DNA from: Datisca glomerata | Taxonomy: Eukaryota; Streptophyta; Magnoliopsida; Cucurbitales; Datiscaceae | NCBI GenBank assembly: GCA_003255025.1 | Contig: QANY01000156.1 | Span: 1,141,639-1,205,638, forward strand | Reading direction: 5' to 3' | Length of the DNA stretch: 64,000 nucleotides | Shown here: in pieces, positions 11,063 to 22,360 of the stretch | How positions within the stretch are numbered: the stretch's first letter is position 1 | How the letters are laid out: each line of letters begins with the position of its first letter | Notes under the pieces: model-generated | Databases searched by the model: none | What the model was told of the DNA's origin: nothing | The model's input: the letters and a program-made list of their open reading frames with translations, nothing else | Program-made: the position numbers and the translations under genes

Positions 11063-12890
11063 ATGTCCTCCTTACTTGTAATCTTTTATAGGAAATCATA
11101 CCAAGATTCTACGATAGGGCAAGTTGAGAAACTTGACCTACTAGAATATAAGAAGGTAAAGGCCAGAGTATTTAATCAAAATTGTTTTAAAATCAAGAAG
11201 CTCAATAGCAAGACAATTACCTTTTGTTCAAAACTCTCATCCATTATGAATTTGAAATATCCAAAAAATGATTGGATTGATGAATTGGATGAAATTTTAG
11301 AAGATGTTGAGTTGAAGTATGACTTCAATATAACATTAATTCAATGGTATAAGAAAAGTATGAAAATAGGTTTTTACAAAAATAATGAAATCTGTTATAA
11401 TGAAATTTTAACTGAAAATCTATTGAGACAAGTAAATTTTAAAATTGAATTTTCAAATAAAATAATTAAAAAAAATTGGTACTAAAAGAAACTTTCTTCA
11501 TCATGCCTGATGAATTTCAAAAATGTCATAAACATGCTGTGAAATCCTTAATAAAAGGAATCAATATCACTTTCAGAAAATATGTAATAAATGATTCAAA
11601 AATAGAAGAGTCTTTAACTCAACAATTTGGCCCTTAAGGCTCAAATCAAAGAGGAGGCTTCTACTCCTAATCAAATTCAATTAACAATACTTGGGTCCAT
11701 CAGACCCGATTACCAATTAACCCTAGTCAAACAATTTGACCCCTTTTTAAATACTCAATCTTTTAATGCTCAATCACTTGACCAACCAATTTATCATAAT
11801 CTCTTTCATATTAAGTCTTCGTTTGCTCATTTGAAAGATCCAGCACAAATTGCTAAAACCCATTTCATTCCCAAATTCCATTATGTCGTTAGACACAATA
11901 ACAAAAATTTCAGTTTCTCCAGAGATATCCTCTCAGAGACAAAATCCATAAAAATTAGTCCGATAAAAAATTTTGAGGAAAGAATCATGTATCATTCTTT
12001 CTATATCTTCAGGATCATAACTATGAAGGTTTGGAAAATCCATTCTTGAAGTTTCAAAATACTTTTAAATAAAAATAATAATTATTTTAACTATATTGAT
12101 GCATGGCACGAGATTTTCATGCATCAAGGTAGTGACTTATCTCACTTTTAGTTTTTAAATTTTGGTAACAATTTCAAAATTGATTTTCTAAATCGGTTCT
12201 CAAAATGGTGGTTCAATCATGGTCTTACCTTAGAACTTTTTTCAATTGATTTACTACAATGTTGTAATTTATTTTCAAAGGTTGACAAGCCCACACCAAT
12301 TGAGGCCTCCTCTCCCTAAATACTTTGATTTTTAAACAAATATAAAATACTTTGGATTTTGAAATGGAAATACTTAGTTAAAAATGGAGTTATCACCAAA
12401 GAATACTATGTCAAGTGGTGGGATAGATTGAATACCCATAAAATTATTGCATCCATTAATTATTTTGTGAGTTCATCCTAATTTGAGACTAGTAAATCTT
12501 TTTACCTAAGCTCCATTAAAAATTAATGAGCCAATTAACCTAGCTCCATAAATAAACTTATCAACTTTGAATTCCTCCAAACCAAAATAAAAAACCCGAG
12601 TCTGAAACCTCTTCAAAGGGTAAATCAAAGACCATCAAGCCTAAATCCAAATTGAAGAAAGTAATCCAAGAAATTCTCCTCCTCTTGGAGAGCAAAGACG
12701 AATCTGACTCTAAACTATATATAGTGTCATGTTACCAATCATCCAGAAAAATTACTCTTCAACAATTGAAGGACCTATTTGACGACATCAGACTCAATAA
12801 TAAAGAGAAATAATTCACCTTTGGCAAAATGCCAACATTTGGAATAATCAAAATCAAAGAATCAAGTAATCTTGAAGATATATCATAATA
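11063..12890 (+). pseudogene. Pararetrovirus 3' region of unknown function
   Basis: Two 140-residue frames remain open (11,063-11,485 and 11,627-12,049), the second starting without a clear upstream signal. The first contains DWIDELDEILEDVELKYDFN and IQWYKKSMKIGFYKNNE; the second is basic and Asn/Ser-rich. Further pieces to about 12,890 carry Trp-rich words such as KWWFNHGLT. Position after RT suggests a downstream viral ORF or the tail of the polyprotein. I do not recognise a domain and give no function. Confidence 0.4.
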
Positions 12891-13286
12891 GTCCTCCAAT
12901 GCAACAACTATAATGATACCCAACAATCGATAGCAACAATGACTTTCAAGATAACAGTAATGAAAACACTAAAATCAAAGATAGCAATTATCAATGAACA
13001 ACAACAGTGGCTCCACCGAAATAAAGCAACAATAGTTACAATGACTCTTTTCAAGACACAATGATGAAGACTCAAGAATTCAAGATTACAATTATCAAGG
13101 AAACTTTGTAATTTGCTATTTTCTGTAATAATTGTACTAGTTGTCAAATGATTAGGCAACTATTTATGCTTTTGACTATTCTTAGTCAAAAGTAAACAAG
13201 TGTAGAAATGTAAAATATTTTTACTTTTGTAGAATAGAATAGTTCAGGTAAGTGATGGGTTTCCGGTGAACTCCACTTTCCTTGAC
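12891..13286 (+). other. Pararetrovirus intergenic region
   Basis: A loose repeat of AACAATGACTTTCAAGA-like words covers 12,930-13,100. The rest leads into the promoter. No coding signal. Confidence 0.4.
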
Positions 13287-13459
13287 TATAAATAGGTAGC
13301 CCTCTCCCATTTATTCCTCAGAACTCGTTTTGAACTCTTAACTATTTGGGAGCTGAAACCTGTTTTGTGAAACAAAGCTTTCTTTTTCGCCCTCTTCTGT
13401 AAATCTTTTTTTTAACATTAATTAGTGAGCGGGAGCACTAATTAATCGTTGCCAATAAA
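13287..13459 (+). promoter_or_regulatory. Pararetrovirus TATA box and poly(A) signal
   Basis: TATAAATAG lies at 13,287-13,295, followed by a pyrimidine-rich CCCTCTCCC, and AATAAA at 13,454-13,459. In caulimovirids the pregenomic promoter is followed within about 200 nt by the poly(A) signal, which gives a terminally redundant RNA. The spacing here (about 135 nt after a start near 13,320) fits. Confidence 0.6.
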
Positions 13460-13590
13460 CTGTTTGTGTAAGTTTTGAATCTTGCACCTCAATACAACCT
13501 TTGTAATTACTGTTTGTTAATACAATTTTTACTGTTCATCTTACTGTATCTTAATTCCCCCTCTTTAACTTACTATTGATTCTGCGCCTT

Positions 13591-13603
13591 TGGTATCAAA
13601 GTC
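13591..13603 (+). other. Primer-binding site, tRNA-Met type
   Basis: TGGTATCAAAGTC differs from the usual initiator tRNA-Met complement (TGGTATCAGAGCC) at two positions. It lies after the promoter and poly(A) region, where caulimovirid minus-strand synthesis begins, and about 35-45 bp before the right terminal repeat. Confidence 0.7.
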
Positions 13604-13635
13604 AAACCTGGTGGGGATAATTACTGTTCATTTAC

Positions 13636-13787
13636 TGTTTCTACTTCAATTTCTGCTTAATTGAACTGTTCACCGTCTGTTATGGCTAGTTATATTGTTG
13701 ATATTGTTTACTTATATGCTTACATGAATAATTGATTTTGTTGAACCTCACTTTTCGTCCAAGTAGCTAGTTATTCTTATAATTGAT
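13636..13787 (+). repeat. Right terminal direct repeat of the pararetrovirus
   Basis: Second copy of 6,046-6,198. It belongs to the viral leader just after the primer site, so the insertion carries the start of a second genome round. Confidence 0.9.
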
Positions 13788-15640
13788 TATTTCTCTGATT
13801 TCGATCATTATTTTATCATTCAACTTCTATTATGTTTATCTTTCGAAAATAACTAATATTATAGTCACCACTTTTATTTAAATGTTATTTGATTTAATAT
13901 TTTAATTAAATTATTTAATTTATATTTTAGAATATATAGTCACCACTGTTCTTATATTATCTATTAATATTTTATTTCTTAGTTTTGAATAAAAACTAAG
14001 AATGTATAACTTTTCAAATGCCTGTGTATATATAAAATAAATTAATAACTCCATAATAGGTACTTTATTTAGTACTATTCACATTCCATGATTTTCAGCT
14101 AAACAAATGCATCACAACAAGTGGATAGTAAGAAGTGTATAAAATTGATTTTTGAAACATTTGTACTTTTAAATTTATTTGAACATATGTACTATGATTA
14201 TTTTGGATTTGTATTGGGAAAAGGATTAGATATTGATGTATTATCCGCAGGGCAGGTTCAGTTAAGGCCACTCTCCCTAATTATGCACTTCTCAGTGCAT
14301 TTTCGTTTTGCTTTGTTTTTTTTTTCTAATTCTATTTTTAACCTCGAAAATAAATATTTAACTCCCTCGGTAAGCGAAATACATTCTTCCATTGTGACAA
14401 AAAAAAGGAATACATTCTTTCACGATATTTCATCTCTAGTTTATATGACATGCATGTATGAGTGTTCTATAAGAAATTTAAATACATATTAAAATCTGAC
14501 ATCTAACCATAATTGATCAAGAATAATAAAATAAATAAATTACAAGAATAATATAGAGGATCTTTTAGCATGTGTCTAACTTAATAATCCATCCTTTTTT
14601 AAAATCAACTTAATAGTTCATCCTTGATTGAATACATAGACATGTATTTATAAGCTAGACCAGTGACATTTATCTAAATTTTTTATATAATCATGAATTT
14701 CTCCCATGAAAGAAATCTATGTTATCTCAATACTTTATCTCTATATTTTAGTGGGCTGCTTAACTCTATCACACTATTAGATGATAGTTATTCTTAATAT
14801 CATCACTTAAATTTTAAATAAAATATATAGATATATAGATATTACCGGTTTTAAAAATTTGGATAAGTGAGATGTGGGTCGCATGAAGTCTCCTAATAGA
14901 GACGTGAAACTAAAATGTGCATGAATAAATATACATTCTAACCTTTAAACTTACCTATTTTGTTTCTAAACCCTTTGTCTACATGTAATTTTAAACAAGC
15001 TCTTAGTCTATGTCAATTAATTATATATTATCAGTATGTTTCATTTTAATTTCATTCATCATCTATTAAATATAAATATATACATACAAATAAGAGCAAG
15101 AAAACCCATAAAAAATATCTTGGTGAATGTGATTGTTACGCTCATACTTATATCTCATATGACAATGTACTATTATAAATAGTTCAACAAAATTATTTTT
15201 ATCAATTATGATAGCTTTAATCATGTAATGCAAATGCATGTATCTTCATTTCTAGCAAAGTTATCTCTCATCATTTTGAAAGCATGGGATAGTATGGAAA
15301 AAAAACTAGGGTAAAATATAATGTACTCCTTAAAGTTATAATTTTATGTCTCTTTTGTCCACGAAGTTTTATTTCTATTATTTTGATCAACGAGGTTTGA
15401 AATTTCTATCACTTATCCTTTATATGACTATCTTTAAGATTATGTCCAACCATGTGACCATATGTGATTGAAATCGGTGAAAACGATGTCTTTTTGTTCC
15501 TATTGGAAGGTGTTTACGGTAAAATTTCAGAGGGGACACGATGTCAACAATGTCTTTACTGCACTTTATTTTAACACTAACAATGGAGAAAAGTAAAGTA
15601 AGTGCCCGAGGTGAAGGGTGGGTGATTTTCTTTTTTACCC
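13788..15640. other. AT-rich intergenic, no gene
   Basis: One 123-codon frame (14,121-14,492) has no recognisable motif and looks like chance. A perfect small hairpin ATGCACT-TCTC-AGTGCAT sits at 14,283-14,300. 15,300-15,640 resembles dispersed plant repeat text but I cannot name the family. Confidence 0.4.
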
Positions 15641-16569
15641 CTCTGAAACTTAAGTCAGTAAGGAGATAGATGAGAGTAAAGTCGAGAGCTGAGAGTTTGT
15701 TGCGTACCTCTTAAATTGCATTTACTAGGACACTTATAGTGTAAAGTTAGTCTTGAGGTTAAGTTGGTCCTAGTACAGTGAGGCTTTTTGTCCAATGGGG
15801 TGTTACCTCAAATACATCCTCGAGCCCAAGCTATTCTCAGTTCTCATTGGTTTGGTGGGTACAAGATAATAGGTGGTGACATTGAGTGTCAAGATAGTTT
15901 ATCCTTGTATACCGCCATGTATCTCACCGGCCTTCATTAGAAATGTCACATTAAATGCTTATGATGACACATTGTTGAGCGCAGGTTGATTGTCTCATTG
16001 GGTAATGGTCTTCGTGCATTTACCTATGCCTCAATCTCTATTTAGTCGAGGTGAATTTAATGTGCATGATGACACTCTACACAGTTTGTGCCTTGGATTA
16101 AGAGCCATGTTTGAATCGAGGAAGGGCTTCTCCCACCTTGGGGTTCCTCTCTACGAGGTATCCCTCCATTGCTTGTGACTTAGTCAAAACATCAAATTTG
16201 CTTGGTCAATAACACACTCTTTTTCCTTCATAGAATGCTTAGTACATACTCACAGATTAAGTTCGCTCGAGGGCTCATGCTTGATATCCCAAACATAGGC
16301 CCAGTAAATTCTGATACTTGTACTTGGTTATTATCGATTGTACTTGGTAGTTATCAAGTGGTATGGGAATGACCTGAGGATGAGGCATCAGAAGGATTGA
16401 ACTGGTCCTTGGTGTGCCCAAGGACAGGGCCTCGGGGGTGTCGACGCGTGTCCTCGTTCATGAGAAAGGGGCCTCAGGGGTGCCGAGGCATGTCCTCATC
16501 CCCGAGGAGATCGCCATGGGGAGATCAGAGGTTTTTTAGGGATGTGCCTTGGTATCTCCCAAGGACATG
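15641..16569. other. LTR-like or repeat flank of the CACTA element
   Basis: GC content rises and words such as CCTCGGGGGTGTCGACGCG recur near 16,430 and 16,470. Similar GAGG/CCTC text continues after the CACTA element at 22,378. I infer one older repeat split by the CACTA insertion. No coding domain is seen. Confidence 0.35.
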
Positions 16570-16579
16570 CACTACTACG

Positions 16580-16740
16580 AATGTGCTTTTCGACGACAGA
16601 CGTTAAAAAAGAGTCACGACTGGGTCTTAGTGCCCCCGTCATTTTGTAGTAAATTAAAGAATAAAACGACAGAGTCTAGATATCCCATCGTAACAGAGAC
16701 ATAAAAAATATGACGGGTGTCAGAGACCCTGTTGTGTTGT
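16580..16740. repeat. CACTA 5' subterminal palindromes
   Basis: Several short imperfect hairpins, for example ACGACTGGGTC...GCCCCCGTCAT and GACGGGTGTC...GACCCTGTTGT. In the family such motifs bind the TNPA protein. Confidence 0.65.
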
Positions 16741-16769
16741 TAGCCACTAAAGTTAAAACCCTAAAAAAC

Positions 16770-17110
16770 TAATTTTAATTCATCTTCTCCCTCTCCCCGA
16801 AGCTACTATACCCCCACCATATTTGTCTTCTAGCATGTCTTTCCACCATCGTCTCCTCTACCACCGTCGTCTCCTCCCTACCACCATTGTCTACTTGCTA
16901 ACACCATCGTCTCCTCTCTCGACCGTCTTCTCCTCTCTACCACCTTCGTGCCCTCAGCCGCGCGCCACTTCTGACATTGTTCGACCAATACTATGGCATT
17001 GTTGCTTTTATTTTCTTCTTTCTTTGTTATTTTTGCTAAATCTTTAGTATGTTTTCCATATTATTTTTTCCCAATCTTCATTATTTTTGCCATATGATTT
17101 CTCTCATTAA
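16770..17110. other. CACTA pyrimidine-rich leader
   Basis: CTCC/CACCATCG-rich sequence, looking like a 5' untranslated region of the first CACTA gene. A short chance frame (16,823-17,047) of low complexity is present. Confidence 0.35.
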
Positions 17111-17357
17111 TTCATTCCCCCTGCCACGGGTTCATGAATGTGCTTGTGCAAATTGAATGCAAGTTAATGCAAATTGAATGTGCTTTGAAAATTGTACAAA
17201 GTCGTCCTTACTTAAAAACAATAGTGGGTGTGAGTGGTATTTTTATTTTAGTCATTCAACTTTACCTATTGGGTTATGTATTATTTTACTATTTTTACTA
17301 TCTCAGGTGTACTTGAATGAATAATTAATATGTTAAGCAATTTCGTAACTTGTAGAA

Positions 17358-18848
17358 ATGGATAGAGAAGACTCAAATGATGATAATTTGAATATCGGTA
17401 ACTTAGATAAATTGAATATGGATACGACGACTAGTACGACAAAAAGAGGAGGGAAAAGAGGGCCAACTTACCTCACTTCCTTCAAAATCGATAGAGGAAC
17501 TTTGAAAAAAAGATTATCAATAAATATTAAGGGACAACCTATAGGCGAGAATGTTCCCAAATTTAAAAGATTTATAGGAAGTTGTGCACGTTCAATTGTT
17601 TCAATAACTTACAAGGATTGAGACCGTCATGTTCCAAAAGAGCTGAAGGAGAATGTGTATGAAGCTATCGAGGTATTTGCACGTTTTAATAAATTATTTT
17701 TAGTTGTTATTCACGATTCAAAGTTTTATTAATTACTTTTGGTGTAGACTTAATATGTGATAGATCTAACACTCAAGGAGAATATCTTAATGAATGCTGG
17801 TGAACTATGGCGTAAATTTAAGTCTAGCCTCAGACAAAAATTTATTTTCCCTTGTTTGGATGACCCTGAAAGGTTAAGGAAACGACCTATCAAGTATAAC
17901 TTCATCAAGCAACTGCATTAGGATGAGTTTGTGAAATCTCATCATACTCCTGAATTGTTGGTAAAATCCTTTACTTTACAGTTTAGTTTCACGTTCATTT
18001 TTTAACTATAAACTTTGGTATAGCTACTACTAATTGTTCAACTGTAAAAAATAAGGGAACAACAACAATTGAACCGAGCGTAAAATAAATATAACCATAA
18101 AATCTCTCGTATGGGATACACAAGATTGGAGGAAATGTCAGTAAGGACGATTAAACCTCTTCAGAATTAATATTTATTTACAAATTACTATGTCTTTACT
18201 ACTAACCGTTATTACAGCGAAAAGAAAAAGGTACTGACGAGCCAATAGATCGGGCAACATTATAGAAGTGTGCCCGTAAGGATAAAAAAGGAAGATTCAA
18301 GGATGAGGTTGTTGAAGAAAAGGTGAAAAAAATTGTAAGTGTATTTAATTTAATTTATTTTATTATTTTGAATTTAATATAATTATTTTGGTTTAATTAT
18401 ATGCGTTTAATTGTAGGATAAACTTCAGGAGAAATGAGTGCCTACTTCCGGTACCTAGGAAATTCTCACCATGGTTTTGGGTACTCCCGAACATGGTGGT
18501 CGGGTGATGGATTTGAGCCATTTTGTGACCCCAACCAGATATTTTAAACTTCCTCGACACAACTCAAAGGCTGGAATTGAGCAGAAATTGACTCAAGTTC
18601 ATGAGCAAGTTGTGAATGAGGAGAACATAAAGTGGAGTTCCAAATTTAAGGAGTTGGAGAAAGATACACTTAATGATGATCCTAAAATAAATCCTCCATC
18701 GGATAAGGCAAGCTGCTCCAAATGTCAAGATGGGCTTTCTATTACACAAAACCTAATGCCTGCAAACGTTCCACGAGCCCTAAAGTATCTTTACACAATG
18801 ACCAAGAAAATGGGAGCTGAATTTTATTTTTCAAATTTCGCTACATAA
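17358..18848 (+). pseudogene. CACTA TNPA-like protein (Transposase_24 family)
   Basis: The start at 17,358 gives an acidic N-terminus, then KRGGKRGPTYL and a basic region (to 17,621). After a stop and an intron-like gap, 17,755-17,960 encodes an SSLRQKF-like segment (NAGELWRKFKSSLRQKFIF, DDPERLRKRP). Then come fragments with CARKDKKGRFKDEVVEEKV (18,270-18,330) and, after another intron-like gap, LGTPEHGGRV, FVTPTRYFKLPR and a 125-residue tail to 18,848. The order and wording match plant Transposase_24 proteins, which bind the subterminal repeats. Stops at several points make it a pseudogene. Introns are suggested by AT-rich gaps with GTAAG/TAG borders. Confidence 0.75.
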
Positions 18849-18966
18849 AACACAACGAGTGGTCTATCACTCGTCGTTAATGTAGTTTTAAAAATGGCAG
18901 GTGCTAGAGCACCTGTCGTGTTTGAAACTACATTCACGACGGGTGATAGACCATACGTTGTGTTTT
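18847..18966. repeat. 120-nt foldback (inverted repeat)
   Basis: Two 59-nt arms, AAAACACAACG...GGCAGGTGCT and AGCACCTGTCG...CGTTGTGTTTT, pair with about eight mismatches around a 2-nt AG centre. Each arm also holds a smaller palindrome (GTGGTCTATCAC type). It lies between the two transposase pseudogenes. It could fold into a long hairpin RNA, or be a second copy of subterminal repeats. Confidence 0.85.
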
Positions 18967-19372
18967 AACACTTTTCACCACGTGCCTTTAAATATTTTTA
19001 GTCCTACACGTAAAATTGGTCATCATTCACGATGGGGTCTATACCACCCATCATATTTTATCACACGTTTTAACCTAAAAATAGCTGTGTGACTTCTTTT
19101 CTCTTATTCTCTCTTTTGTTTCTAATCTATCGATATTGTCTTTGCGTCTCGTCATCATCTTCGATTCTCTATTTCTCCTTTGAATCAATTGTTTCCTCGT
19201 ATACTTACACTCGAGATCGCGTTTACATTCAACTATGATTCTCTGATTTCCTTTTTATGTATTCAACTCATGAATTAGGAAGGTATATTTCTTTTTTTCT
19301 CCATATTTTTTAATTTAATTGCATTAATTCTAGGGTAATAACGAGTTTTTAATATCTTTTGTATTCTCAGGA

Positions 19373-20620
19373 TGGATGAATCTGGATAGAACATCTACAA
19401 ATTATGACATTAGGGTTGAAAATTTTCTCAAGTATGCGATAGAGCGTGGTAATGACCCTTGTTTCTTACGTTGTCCATGTGTGGAATGTGGGAATCTCAA
19501 ACGTTTCACTTTGACTAAGGTAAGAAATCACTTATTCATTAATGATATAGATCAAAGATATCAAATATGGGTGTGGCATGGAGAATTAAATCATTCTAGA
19601 AAAAATATGTTTGGTATAAATGAAGGAAGAGAGAGATCTCATGTAGATATTAATGATTATGAATGTATCATAAATATGGTTGAAGCAATAGAAGAATTTT
19701 ATTTAGATAATCCTGAGAAATTTGACGCTGAGAAGCTTTTGTACCTAAATTGTAAAAAGTTCACAAAATTATATGCATTAGTGAAGTTGTACAATTTAAA
19801 GGCTATTTAGGATGGAATGACATAAGTTTTTCAGATTTATTATGTGTTTTAGAGGAAATGCTTCCAGATGACAATCAAATGCCCGTTTCATTCTACAAGT
19901 CTAAGAAAGCCTGGTGTGCTTTAGGATTGAAGTATGAAAAAAATACATGAATGTCGTAATGATTGCATTTTATATAGAAATGAGCATGTAGTAACTGTAT
20001 GTCCTGTGTGTGGTGTCTCGAGATGGAAAGCATAAAAAAATTTATCAGGGGAGAAAAAAAGAGTTCCTGCCAATTTGTTATGGTATTTTACTCCCATACC
20101 ATGATTTAAACGAATGTATAAGAGTAGCCATATTGCAAAAAACTTGACATGGAATGCTTATGATAGGGAAATATATGGTAAAATTATGTCAACTAGTCGA
20201 TTCTCCATCTTGGAAGCTTATAGACCATAAGTGGTCAAATTTCGCAGCTGAGCCAAGACACCTTCAGCTAGCTATTGTAGTAGATGGGATAAATCCATTT
20301 AATTCCCTTAGTAGTAAATATATTTGTTGGCATGTTGTTATGGTTATATAATCTCCCTCCATGGTTGTGCATGAAATGAAAATACATGATATTAACATTG
20401 TGAACAGCCATTCCTAAGCAACCATGAAACGATATTGATGTTTATTTAGCACATTTTATTGATGACCTTAAAGAGAATATCGTAAGAGTATTGTTGATAA
20501 TCATTTAGGTGATACATTATTATGTTATTTGTTTGTGAAAAAGATGCCCTTTATCGAAACATTTTACACAGATGGTGAAAACGAGGTTGCTTATGTTTGA
20601 CCAAATGCTGAAGACACTGT
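19373..20620 (+). pseudogene. CACTA TNPD-like transposase (Transpos_assoc + Transposase_21)
   Basis: The first 145 codons from 19,376 are open. The transposase-associated domain is clear: FLKYAIERGNDPCFLRCPCV, ECGNLKRFTLTKVRNHL, QIWVWHGE. The following frame continues with LEEMLPDDNQMP, FYKSKKAWCALGLKYE, HVVTVCPVCGVSRWK, then PSWKLIDHKWSNFAAEPRHL, NPFNSLSSKYICW and IDVYLAHFIDDLKEN (to about 20,480). This is the Transposase_21 nuclease region, which cuts the element ends. At least five stops or frameshifts are present. The last part of the gene is missing or replaced near the hAT insertion. Confidence 0.85.
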
Positions 20621-20754
20621 GATTATTGAAGATATTACATGTAATATGTCTTGTGGTTAATATGATATTAGTGCGATTATAATTTGTTTAACTTTGTATG
20701 TTTTATATTTTACTCAGGGTTAAACTAAATAATCTATAATGCAACACATGAGTG

Positions 20755-21634
20755 TAGGGGTGTTCAAAACCCACCCACACTGTGTAATCTGATCCGGACC
20801 AAACCGAAATTGATCGGTTTGGATGGTTTTCCCTTCTATTTGGACGGTTTGGTATTCCCTTCTAAGAGAAGACTAAACTTTTGGTTCAACCTAAAATTTC
20901 AGCCAATTTTGGATTGAACCGTACATATAAATCTTTATATATATATATATAGATAAATTTTTATCCCTAACTCACTTCTCCAATCCTGTATGCCTTCAAC
21001 CAAAACCCTCTCCTTCACTCTCTCATCTCTCTCTCTCTCTCTCTCTCTCGTAAATCTCTCTCTCTCTCAAGACTGTCTCTCAAAGATTTGTCTCTCAAAG
21101 CTCTCTCTCACAGATCTCTGTCTTAAAGCTCTATGCATGAGATCTGAGACGTTCTCGAAGCTTCTCCAATCCGAGCAACCCATCTTTCTCATTTTTATGT
21201 CCCTCTTAACTTCACGTTCTACACTAAAGCTTCAAGGAAATTAGTTCCTTCGTGGATCTAAACTTGCGTCGTGGATCTGAAACAATGATGGTTTATTCGT
21301 GTTCGATGGTCTGTGAAGAAGGTCAAAGGTCGAGAGTCTGTTCAGGACTGGTCTGTTTGTGTTCTCCTACTTGCATCATGGATCTGTCCTTCATGACTTC
21401 ACAATATGTTTATGCGTGATTTTATTCTGTTTATTGTCAAATAATATATTTATTATAAAACATGTATTTAGACTGTTAAGTCCGTCTGAACCGATCGTTG
21501 AATTTAGGTCTGGTCTGTCTAGATTTTCTCTCTATTTATGGTTGGTTCGGTCCTCCATATAGCAGGACCGTGATTTTCTATCTGGTCTTATTTTTCTCCA
21601 AAAAACCGACTAGACCGACCGTTGAACACCCCTA
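20755..21634. mobile_element. Non-autonomous hAT element, 880 bp, with 8-bp target duplication
   Basis: Ends are TAGGGGTGTTCAA and its inverted match TTGAACACCCCTA. Both sides carry CATGAGTG (20,747-20,754 and 21,635-21,642), an exact 8-bp target duplication diagnostic of hAT. Inside are a (TA)n run, a (CT)n run (about 21,029-21,064) and GGTTTGG/CCAAACC-rich ends, but no transposase. It is nested in the CACTA element. Confidence 0.92.
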
Positions 21635-21642
21635 CATGAGTG

Positions 21643-22024
21643 GATAAACGAAGCAGTAAATATCAAATCAACAAACATGTATGTATGACAACTTTCAATA
21701 CTCTTTTACTTTACTTTTATAATAAATTGATGGGTTGAACCAACCTTTATTTTTTACAAGGTTTAACAACTAAGTAGAACAATTTGGGAGCAACTAGAAT
21801 TACTAAAAGAAGTATTCAAAATTCATTAGTTTCAAGGTTTTGTAATTAATTTCGTTATTTGTTTTTTCTAGTCTACAATGTTAGAAATTTTGAAGATAAT
21901 CATATTGTATGCAATGAATAGTTATTTTATCTGCTATATTTGTATCATTTTTCTGTTTTCATTAATTGTTTGATTCTAATAGGTTGGCTTAATTATTCTA
22001 TAATTAAATTAAAAATATATATAT
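21643..22024. other. CACTA internal non-coding
   Basis: AT-rich DNA between the hAT insertion and the CACTA 3' subterminal array. No coding signal. Confidence 0.4.
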
Positions 22025-22360
22025 CACCGCAGACGACGGTTTGTACAAACCATCGTAAAACTATACAAAAATGACGGTTTCTAAAATTAAATAAAAGTTA
22101 ATAATAAACAATGACGATGGTTGCTCTAGCAAACGTCGTAAAATACAATTCAACAACGATGACGGTTTATGCATTAACTGTGGTCGAAGAATTATAAAAC
22201 AGCAGTCGTTCTTGTGGGTTTGAAGACGACACTGTATGGGATAGCCATCATCTTTTTGCCCCGTCATAAAAAATATGTGATTTTTATGCAACCTTTTAAG
22301 ACGACAGGTGCTTACCCGTCGTCTTTGATTTTTACGACGGGTAATCTCCGTTGTTAAAAA
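22025..22360. repeat. CACTA 3' subterminal palindromes
   Basis: At least six hairpin motifs, for example GACGACGGTTTGTACAAACC, GATGGTTGCTCTAGCAAACG and GACGACAGGTGCTTACCCGT. The cores match those at the 5' end. Confidence 0.7.

Larger units (their letters stand above)
6046..13787 (+). mobile_element. Endogenous caulimovirid (pararetrovirus), degraded
   Basis: On the plus strand the order is: leader, acidic ORF, coat-protein-like region with a decayed zinc knuckle, aspartic protease, reverse transcriptase, an unassigned region, a TATA/poly(A) region, and an initiator tRNA-Met type primer site. This is caulimovirid gene order. Direct repeats of about 152 bp bound the copy 7,590 bp apart, matching the 7-8 kb genome size of the family. 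The copy has many stops and frameshifts in all genes and is an old, inactive fossil. Genus cannot be fixed by eye. Confidence 0.8.

Noticed and set aside
6046..13787. LTR retrotransposon with 152-bp LTRs
   Set aside because: The repeats lack TG...CA ends, the primer site lies before the right repeat and not after the left one, and the gene order with coat, protease and RT words fits caulimovirids.
14121..14492. 123-codon frame
   Set aside because: No motif, no family resemblance, composition like translated AT-rich DNA.
20990..21244. 84-codon frame inside the hAT
   Set aside because: Mostly translation of the (CT)n run; no domain.
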